DNA of 64,000 nucleotides. It comes from Selaginella moellendorffii. Taxonomy: Eukaryota > Streptophyta > Lycopodiopsida > Selaginellales > Selaginellaceae. The position numbers and the translations under genes were made by a program. Below the pieces are notes generated by a model. It saw only the letters and a list, made by a program, of their open reading frames with translations. It was not told the origin of the DNA and did not search any database. The stretch lies in assembly GCF_000143415.4 (NCBI RefSeq), contig NW_003314270.1:1766290-1830289 (forward strand), read 5' to 3'. Below, piece by piece: positions 57,201 to 64,000 of this stretch (within the stretch, counting starts at the first letter, position 1; each line of letters begins with the position of its first letter).

Positions 57201-58891
57201 TGGCATAACGTTATACCTACTCCAAAACACCCTTCCAGTTCACCAGTTTGCCCTTGAGCAAGAGATACTGGAGGAACTTGTCGAAATTTCTCTCTCGCAG
57301 TGAGAAATTCATAGGGAGTGAGCTGGCACCAAAAAACATCAGAACAAGATCATGACGAATGAAAACTGTACCCTTGCAATATCCCTGTTGTAAAACACTC
57401 CATAGTTACAGAGTTTTAAAACTACTGGCTGGAGGATATCTGAAAGCATGTCTCTGAGCTTCTTCGATTCTGCATTCAACGGAACCTACAAATAAAATTG
57501 TGAAATAGCATCGCGTCAGCTTCTCCAATTTCCAAGTAGCAAAATCATACCGTAATAACTTCGAGCTTCCTGTCGTGCGTGTACTGGCTCACGTCGTGAT
57601 CATACTCGTCACGGTACTCCAGGCAAGATATATTTAGATTATCAACGACAGATTGTATGGTTGCATGTTTAGCTGCAGCCAAAACATTTCAGGAAGTAAA
57701 GGCGGATGTTTCTATAACTTACATCCAGGTGTTGCCGTCAAAGCCAGTATTCGCAACACTATTTTCGCAGCCATTATCTGTCTGTGATACGTTAGCACCG
57801 AAAACAAGAACAAATTTTTTTAACAATATAACCTCTCGGACAGCCACACAATACGCGTAATTTCCAAGAGCGCGATGAGCCTCATCCACAACAAGGCAGA
57901 CAAGTTGTTGTAGTGGGCAACTACCTGTATTCGGCAATCGATCAAGACGAAAAGAAAAGCGAGAAAGGATACTTTACCAGACTTTATGTCTTTTTCAAGA
58001 ACTTGTGGTGTAACAAAAAAGACCCGCTTGCTTTTCCAAAAAGCTGCTCGTTGCGAGGGATTAATCTGTCCTGTCATATCTATCGTCAACGCCTGCAGAC
58101 AATTTCCACTGTAAAGGCCATCACAACTAGCAAACGTACCTGAGGAATGCCCACAACGTTGTGACAGGCTTCAATTTGCTGAACAACCAGTGGCTTCGAA
58201 GGAGCTGTAAACACAACCTTTCCTACGAGAGAGACATCACCTTGAGAATCAAAGGAAGAAACCATCCGAAAGCATACCTTCCGGAAACCATCGGTAAAAG
58301 TTGTACATCACTACGGCGGCAATCAATGTCTTTCCAAGTCCGGTTGGCAGTGAAACCAAGGTGTTCGTAAAGAGCGCCGTCTTTGCAATAGAGAACTGAT
58401 ACTCCCGACATGGAACATTTTCTGCGCAAAGATCAGAGATAAAACAGGTAAACAACACAAAGAAAACGCGCAAGAAGACGAATCAGAAAGGATTTCAAGT
58501 AATTGTTGGTGAAGGAAATAACTCGGAACTAAAAAAGAAATCGAATTGAAGAGAATGTATGAAACAAACCTGGATACACCCAAGTAGTCGCAGCAACGGG
58601 ATCAATGGGCACTTGTATCCCTTCCACATCTCCATCTCTAGCTTGATTTTGCTCACCACTATTCGCCCGTCCTCTAAAGAAAGAATCGAGTGTTTGCTGT
58701 CGCCCAGCTCGATGCTGCGCCTCAACATTTTGCTTGCTCTGCAAATACCCGGCCTCCACATTCTCCACCTCCGTCACGGCCGCCGCCCAGTCGATACCCT
58801 GGCCGATCCAACCAGGGTCTCAAGCGAACAACAAGAGGAAGAACACACTCACATCATCATCAAAACCTGCCGCATTCCCAGGCAAGGGCAT
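54261..58891 (-). CDS. FANCM: FANCM-type DEAH DNA helicase/translocase
   Basis: Twenty-one exons, all joined in phase: 58891-58853, 58798-58570, 58421-58278, 58222-58140, 58092-57978, 57924-57833, 57777-57723, 57672-57551, 57485-57372, 57322-57129, 57079-56949, 56898-56838, 56789-56719, 56675-56626, 56574-56413, 56362-56228, 56178-55783, 55736-55157, 55102-55051, 55003-54869, 54816-54261; 1171 aa. ATG 58891 follows an in-frame stop. Motifs: SLPTGLGKT (Walker A, about 113-121), VVDEAH (215-220), LALTATPG (245-252) and QRMGRTGR (542-549), with the FANCM insertion domain between. FANCM remodels stalled forks and limits meiotic crossovers. At residues 47-54 QQTLDSFF matches a PCNA-interacting PIP box. 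The acidic/Ser-rich C-terminal half shows no ERCC4 nuclease domain, as in other plant FANCMs. A small repeat ELRELREL occurs in exon 17. Confidence 0.93.
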
Positions 58892-59179
58892 TCCACCGAG
58901 CCGATCCAGACGCGTTCATGCGATCAGCTGATGGAATCCTCGCTCCCGCGGCATCCTCCAACCCTAGAGCGCTCGCTTGGCGGCAAACATTAGGGCTTTT
59001 ACCATTTCTTTAATAGCTTGGTTTGCTTAAGTATTCTTATTTGTTAATCCAACTGATCAAATAGAATTTATAATTATAAGTAATTTATAAACACAAGATT
59101 ATATCAATTATTAAATGATAAAATAAAAAATAATATACTAGAAAGGGTTTAAGAAAGTTTATAAATTATAAATACAAGA
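58892..59179. other. FANCM upstream region
   Basis: Should contain the FANCM promoter. It becomes AT-rich from about 59020. No other feature. Confidence 0.4.
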
Positions 59180-59353
59180 TGTGAGGGCCAAGTGTACGGC
59201 TACGATGCCGTATACTAATATTAGCGTAGTGGATTTTGGTAGCCGTCGGATTGGTTTCAATCCGGACCACTCGCTCCTGTATATAAGCTAGGGTTTTTGG
59301 GCTAATTAAAAGGCACATTTCTGTATTCCCTTTCCATATTCCATGCACTCACA
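59180..59353. repeat. 174-bp TG...CA repeat, copy 1 (solo-LTR-like)
   Basis: Starts TGTGAG and ends CTCACA, a perfect terminal inversion of six bases. It is clearly related along its length to 62813-62984 in the same orientation (ATGCCGTATA, TAGCCGTCG, CGGACCACTCG, GTATATAAG, TTTTGGGCTAATT, CCATGCACTCACA). It has a TATATAAG box like an LTR promoter. No target duplication is visible, so solo LTR is an inference. Confidence 0.7.
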
Positions 59354-59528
59354 AAAATAGATTTTTTTTCTTATGTTTTTTAGATTGTTATAAGTTTTGA
59401 TGAATAAATGGTAGAATATTTTAGAATATTCAAATATATTAAAGTATATCCACCACACATTTGCTTAAGTAAACCAAAAACTTTAAAGAAAAGAGGAAGA
59501 GAGATTTCTCCATGTTTTCATCCTGCGA

Positions 59529-60980
59529 TTAGAAGCGAGCTTTGGTTTGCCAGGCCGAAATTGCACACATGATCACGTCCTTCCACCCCAGCAGGACCCA
59601 ATTCTCATCCCTTCCACACCGAAAGTGCTCGCTATACTTGTATCCTCCCCACGTAGTCTTCATCCTCTCGTAATCCTCGTCCTCGACCGGGAATGGCTTG
59701 AATCCAGCGCGCTTGGCCCTCACGTCCCAGGTCTTGTACTTCTCCGGCCGCTCCACTTGATCCAACCCATCGCACGCCACCACGTTCATGATCACCTTCT
59801 GGAACGTCTTCTCCATCAAGCTCCGCTGCTCCAGATCGTCGCTCAACCACGCGTCCATGGACTCCATCTTCGCCGTGTAATACTCGAGCGCCGCCTCGAA
59901 CTTTGGGAGGAAGAACGGCGAGCTCATGGACGAGTTCCCCACGGTCATCACCACCAGCTTGGGGCTCATCTTGCTGATCCTCTCGAACAGAAGCTTGCGA
60001 GGATTGTTAATGGCGACCCACTCGTCCTTCATGTTTTGCAGCCTGCCGTTGGAGTTGACGACCAGGAACTCGTTCGAGTGCGTCACCGGCTGGACCGTCT
60101 CCCAGGAGTTGGACTGGATCGAGCAGAACTCGAGCTGGACACCGTGTGATCTCGCGTACTCGGTCAGGCGCTGCCCCGCTTGTGTCGCCTCGGGAACCAT
60201 TGGCAGATCGATCCCGGTGATCTTGAGATGTGGAGGACCTTCCGGACGGACGCTCAAAGCCTTGATTAACGACGGCCACTGGTGACCGCAGAAGATCCCA
60301 TAGTCGACGATGTGGACTCTCCTCGCTCCAGCGCAAGCTCGGAGAATCACATCGTTGGCGAAGGTGTGGATCCTCGAGGAAGGGAGGCACGCGATCCGGC
60401 TGCCCGAGAGAATCCTCCTGGTGGTCATTCCAGCCACCAGAGCCCTGTATGTCTGCGGCCCTGTTCCTGTCACCCGGGCTACCAGCGCTTCGATGAAGAA
60501 CATCGCAAGCCTCTCTAGCGGAGTCGACTGTGACCAGACCACTTGCCTGAGATCGCTTGCCAGGGCGTAGAAAGCCGCGAAGTCCTTGGCTGCTACGGCT
60601 CGAGCACACTCCATCAAGCACCACTGTATATCTACAGTCGGAGAATTTGGGGACTCGTCGATCACGCCACTGACGAAACCTGCGTCGCTGGGTGAGCCTG
60701 GTGAGTCGCTCTCCCTGGAACTCTCCCTGCTCGAGGAAGAAGGGGAAACGATTGCCGTGAGCTCGTCCAGCAGACCTTGGTAAGATCTCTGCGGAGGAAG
60801 AGATTCAACCTCGTCGTCTTCGTCCATGAGCATTCTGGACAGATAGGAGAGCGTTGGATCGTTGGAATCAGGCGACCATTGCTGCTCCGTGTAGAAACTA
60901 GCCGCTGGCTCGAGCTTTACCTCGTGTTGCTGGAGAACCCTTCTCAGCTTGGTTACCAAATCCTCCCCCAGATTTCCCAT
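59529..60980 (-). CDS. GRAS-family transcriptional regulator
   Basis: A single coding exon of 483 aa from the first ATG at 60980. The frame stays open upstream without an ATG, and a TTTGCAG|GG acceptor-like site just before suggests a 5' UTR intron. The N-terminus is acidic and Ser-rich (SPSSSSRESSRE). The C-terminal GRAS domain begins near ECARAV (first leucine-heptad part); VHIVDYGIFCGHQWPSL is the VHIID block; LKITGIDLP follows; then the PFYRE region and a final SAW block WVLLGWKDVIMCAISAW. GRAS proteins are plant nuclear regulators (GA signalling, root radial pattern, light, symbiosis). The motif style, with YGIFCGHQWPSL and LPMVP, is closest to the LISCL/SCL9-14 group, which is my best guess. 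Confidence 0.92.
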   Translation of the reverse strand: MGNLGEDLVTKLRRVLQQHEVKLEPAASFYTEQQWSPDSNDPTLSYLSRMLMDEDDEVESLPPQRSYQGLLDELTAIVSPSSSSRESSRESDSPGSPSDAGFVSGVIDESPNSPTVDIQWCLMECARAVAAKDFAAFYALASDLRQVVWSQSTPLERLAMFFIEALVARVTGTGPQTYRALVAGMTTRRILSGSRIACLPSSRIHTFANDVILRACAGARRVHIVDYGIFCGHQWPSLIKALSVRPEGPPHLKITGIDLPMVPEATQAGQRLTEYARSHGVQLEFCSIQSNSWETVQPVTHSNEFLVVNSNGRLQNMKDEWVAINNPRKLLFERISKMSPKLVVMTVGNSSMSSPFFLPKFEAALEYYTAKMESMDAWLSDDLEQRSLMEKTFQKVIMNVVACDGLDQVERPEKYKTWDVRAKRAGFKPFPVEDEDYERMKTTWGGYKYSEHFRCGRDENWVLLGWKDVIMCAISAWQTKARF

Positions 60981-61798
60981 CCGCGCCAGAAACCCTGCAA
61001 AGACAGACTCTTGTGATCCAAGTCTAACGCACGTGGTGGAAACAGCCTTGATCGACGTGGTAGCTGAGGTGGACAAAAATAGCCACGTGGCAGATTCTAG
61101 GAATCTTCAAAATCAAGGAGACAGCAAAAGTTAAATGGGAAATTAAAATTTGGATAGAAACTGTGCCAGAAACATGGCACAAGGTATCATTATTGAGCTT
61201 GGAGGATAACAAGAGGGATGGGAGGTTAGGCTAGACTTTTTTTTATTTCCACCTTTAAAAAGAAGAGAGTGTTCTTTGTGAGGAATTTACTTTGGATTGT
61301 GATTCTAGGACCACTATACAGTTAATATCAAAGATTCCCAGCCCAACTTAAAAACTGTGGCAATTTCTCCATCCCAAGCATGAAGCTGTTAAAGGATGTC
61401 TCCAACAAGTTAAAGTAATCTGGATATAAAGAAGCTCACTACCCTCTGTTTAATATGGTCTCAGATGTTCTAATATTTAAAACCTTATCTATGACTTTTC
61501 CTGGTCTAAATCAGGTTCTTAATCATGGGTTAAAAACCTTGTAACAATTGCTTCTATTTATCTTGACATAATTTATCTATAGATAAAATATTCAAGCAGC
61601 ATAGCAAGTTTTATTAAATATTTCAAACATATACAATATAAAAGGTTTAGAGATTTATTTTATTCGATTGTTTATAGAAGAACAATTTACAGATCTTTAG
61701 AATTTTTATTATATATTATATATTCTATATATTTTTAGTCTTTTGGTGATATCAATATAAATTAAATTCTTTATATGTGATACAAATACCTTTAACAT
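60981..61798. other. GRAS upstream region and AT-rich spacer
   Basis: The first ~250 bases probably hold the 5' UTR and promoter of the GRAS gene. The rest is AT-rich without a visible gene. Confidence 0.4.
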
Positions 61799-62638
61799 TT
61801 AACATAAATATGGAGGGTTTAGTTTCCAAAACTCTTTACCTTCAAACATTGCAGAATATATTTTTATATTACAGCTATTTTGAACAGTAAGATAAAATAT
61901 ATCTAACTCTAAACATTTCAATTCTGGAAAACAATACTTATTAGAATCCCAAATAGCTTTGTAATTGTTGTATAGAACTAGATTACCATCATTTTGTAAT
62001 TTTAATTTACAATATATAATATTACTTTGTGATGTTTCTGAATTCCAAATTTTATCCTTAAGATAATAAAGAACTAAAACACAATTTGATTCTAAAATCA
62101 AAATAACTTTACCGTTTGAAGAAGTTAGAAAATCACCAATATAAATTATTGATGGACTAATTACTGTACTAGATTTAAGTTGGCATAAATAAGTATGGTA
62201 TGAAATTTTAGTTTTCTCAAACAACTCTTCTTTTGGTTCTAATTTATATTGTATAAAGTAATTAGGATTTTCATTTTCAAAGGATTCACAAAGATTAATT
62301 TTAAGTGTACTGATAAATGGATTTATAAGTCTTTCAAAGCCTTGAATTAAGTTTGTACCCTTTGTAGTGCCTTGTGTGTCAGATGTAGAGCAATCATCTT
62401 TTGATTTCATAATAATTTTAACAATTCCACATGAAACACGAATAGATTTTCCACTTGAAAATAACTTAGAATAATCTTTTTTTTTATAATCTATTTTTCC
62501 TATTAGTCTATTGATGATACGAATTACTTTATCCATATCCTGTGGATTTAATACGTTAAATTTTCCAAATTTTGGAGAGTATGCAATAGCACTTTGAATT
62601 AATAATACAAGTACAAATATTAAAGATACTAACTTCAT
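61799..62638 (-). CDS. secreted protein with a bulb-type (mannose-binding) lectin-like C-terminus
   Basis: An intronless frame of 279 aa. It has a clear signal peptide (residues 1 to about 19, ending SAIA). Residues 22-150 form a Lys-rich, Cys-containing domain I do not recognise, with VSCGIVKIIMKSK (68-80) and GFERLINPF (100-108). From about 168, GDFLTSSNGKVILI, the sequence follows the bulb-lectin fold: a first repeat around ILESNCVLVLYY and KIWNS, a second with LQNDGNLVLY (214-223) and AIWDSN. Only the second resembles the mannose-binding QxDxNxVxY site, with Asn in the second position replaced but DGN and Y kept. Codons are very AT-rich, unlike the genes to its left. A dead paralogue lies at 45029-45552. 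A defence or cell-wall role is plausible but unproven. Confidence 0.75.
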   Translation of the reverse strand: MKLVSLIFVLVLLIQSAIAYSPKFGKFNVLNPQDMDKVIRIINRLIGKIDYKKKDYSKLFSSGKSIRVSCGIVKIIMKSKDDCSTSDTQGTTKGTNLIQGFERLINPFISTLKINLCESFENENPNYFIQYKLEPKEELFEKTKISYHTYLCQLKSSTVISPSIIYIGDFLTSSNGKVILILESNCVLVLYYLKDKIWNSETSQSNIIYCKLKLQNDGNLVLYNNYKAIWDSNKYCFPELKCLELDIFYLTVQNSCNIKIYSAMFEGKEFWKLNPPYLC

Positions 62639-62812
62639 TTCATTTAGATAAGATTCAAATTTTAAAAAACTTAATTCATATATAATATATAGCCAAATTA
62701 AATTTAAATTTAAATAAATAATATTTATAATTAATATAAACTTTGTAAAGCCACTTGCTTATACTTCAGCCTACCTAGGTATAAACAATAAAGCATCAAT
62801 AAAGCATGTAAC
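62639..62812. other. AT-rich upstream region of the lectin-like gene
   Basis: Short AT-rich stretch, probably the promoter; nothing else seen. Confidence 0.35.
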
Positions 62813-62984
62813 ATGTGGACATATATAGCTACAATGCCGTATATTAATATTAGCATAGTGGGATTTTGATAGCCGTCGAATTAGTTTCAATTCGGACCAC
62901 TCGATTTTGTATATAAGTTATAATTTTTGGGCTAATTGATATACACATTTTTTATATTTCCTTTCCAAATTCCATGCACTCACA
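62813..62984. repeat. 172-bp TG...CA repeat, copy 2 (LTR-like)
   Basis: Related to 59180-59353; most differences are C-to-T or G-to-A, the signature of decay at methylated cytosines. It starts TGTGGAC and ends CTCACA and holds a TATATAAG box. Lying ~350 bases before a gag remnant in the same orientation, it could be the 5' LTR of that element, but primer site and target duplication are not evident. Confidence 0.65.
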
Positions 62985-63054
62985 TTAGTAGAAGTGAGGA
63001 GCACCTTTAACTCACATTGGTGGAAGTGAGAGGCACCTTTAATTATCCTTCAGG
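62978..63054. repeat. 38-bp tandem duplication with CTCAC/GTGAG arms
   Basis: Two copies of CTCACATT(A/G)GT(A/G)GAAGTGAG followed by GCACCTTTAA. Each copy can fold into a hairpin of CTCAC with GTGAG. Confidence 0.7.
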
Positions 63055-63319
63055 AATGCTTGGATTTGGGATTTTGGTTTAGATCTAACTTTTATACTGT
63101 CTAAATCTCTCTTTCTTTCTAGCTTTTTTTATTTCTTTTCTTTTGCTTTTTCTTTTTCATTCATCTTCATGGCAAAGTAATAGTCTCTTCCTCTTTTAAC
63201 TTTGACTTGATGCTATGTGATTGCAATTGAATAACCAAACTCAATTGATAGTAGTATTCATGACATATGGTATAGCTTTTCCTACTTTTGGTGCTAGTCC
63301 TCACGTTCGGCTAGAGTTA

Positions 63320-63640
63320 TTTCGTAGGAATCCTGAGGATGATGTGTACTATTGGCTCGATCATTTCACAGTGATTGCTATATATCATTCTTAGGATGAT
63401 ACTTGATGTTTGCATGAATTTCCCATGTGTCTCTAAGGGACAACACTGAAGTGGTACAATGGTTTGAGGGTAGCCACTCATGGGGATTAGAATATTCTTC
63501 TAAATGTCTTCAAATGTGCATTCAAACATGTTGATGATTTTGATAATGCCTCTTAACAATTGCATCATCTTCATCAAGGGCCATCAGAGCCAGTGATGCA
63601 ATTTGACATTCATTTTCGAAGTTTCTTACTTCGTGCATGT
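63320..63640 (+). pseudogene. gypsy-type gag remnant
   Basis: The plus strand reads LFRRNPEDDVYYWLDHFTVIAIYHS, followed by a stop; in later frames GTTLKWYNGL and QLHHLHQGPSEPVMQFDIHF. These match the retrotransposon gag blocks ...WLDHFE.IA...KGTALRWY..L. Several stops show decay. Confidence 0.75.
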
Positions 63641-63740
63641 AACTCACATGAATTTAAAGCTAAACTCCAACCCCATTGTACTACAAAACAAGGGTCCAAT
63701 AAAATCCTATGAGCACCAGCTCTCTATATCTCGCACTTGC

Positions 63741-63850
63741 ACACTAAATGGTATTAAATGGTGTTTGGCACAATTTTGGTATATCAGTGGCTTAACGTAA
63801 GAAAGAAGGTACCCCATCGACTAGAGTGCCGGTGCGACGTTGAGGATTTT
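63741..63850. repeat. decayed sequence related to the LTR of the 11.8-19 kb element
   Basis: From about 63755 it follows the LTR near 12098-12165 (GTTTGGCAC, ATTTTGGTATATC, AGTGGCTTAACG, then GGTACCCC). Most differences are C/T or G/A. It is therefore an old relative of that LTR. Confidence 0.6.
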
Positions 63851-64000
63851 GGCTCATGCTTTGCTTTTTGCTCGAAAGTTCTAAGTTTTGGTCGTGGTTT
63901 GCTCACATTGTCCTTTCAGCATTGGATTCGAACGAATGGCGGAAGTTTTGACTCTTAGAAGCAAAGCCTATGACTCACAACACGAGATGTTACAGGCAAG

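Noticed and set aside
60981-61076. N-terminal extension of the GRAS protein
   Set aside because: No ATG in the extension and a splice acceptor-like site just before 60980; more likely 5' UTR.
1-64000. CRISPR array, operon, bacterial promoter or origin
   Set aside because: The sequence is clearly from a plant nuclear genome; no regular spaced repeats of that kind occur.

Overview
The window looks like a land-plant nuclear scaffold. The best fit is a lycophyte such as Selaginella: the genes are compact, with many introns of roughly 45-60 bp, very short intergenic spacers, and plant-specific families (MLO, GRAS, Rubisco activase, plant FMO, GDSL lipase, RLCK). The species is an inference. A 100-base N run at 17066-17165 marks an assembly gap.

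Left half (1-34 kb): mostly transposable elements. A Ty3/gypsy element on the minus strand (1-6625) has one uninterrupted gag-pol frame of at least 2026 codons that runs off the left edge. It has inserted in the exon of an FCP1/HAD-like gene whose 3' part remains at 6626-8509. Next comes a complete, very young LTR element without coding capacity (11760-19038): two ~1.14 kb LTRs, a tRNA-iMet primer site, a polypurine tract and a perfect GGTGC target duplication. A 2.05 kb piece of its interior is also found outside it at 8952-11006. From 19 to 34 kb the DNA is AT-rich and holds a 95-bp tandem repeat, a 12-bp tandem repeat and decayed pieces of a LINE, a chromovirus, a copia element and a Helitron.

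Right half (34-62.7 kb): gene-dense. In order: M28 glutamate carboxypeptidase (+), GDSL esterase/lipase (-), flavin monooxygenase (-), receptor-like cytoplasmic kinase (+), a P-loop fragment and a lectin-like pseudogene (-), a twin-CX9C mitochondrial protein (-), two tandem MLO genes (-), a Rubisco activase (-), a FANCM-type helicase (-), a GRAS regulator (-) and a secreted bulb-lectin-like protein (-). I rebuilt the exon structures by hand from splice sites, phase and family conservation. Both MLO genes carry a single frameshift in otherwise intact 15-exon structures.

Right edge (62.8-64 kb): short repeats, a gypsy gag remnant and a decayed LTR-related piece. There is no sign of operon-like functional linkage among the host genes; they are ordinary neighbours. 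The points most worth following are the two MLO frameshifts, the noncoding LTR element and its escaped internal segment, the interrupted FCP1-like gene, and the lectin-like family with a dead paralogue 16 kb away.
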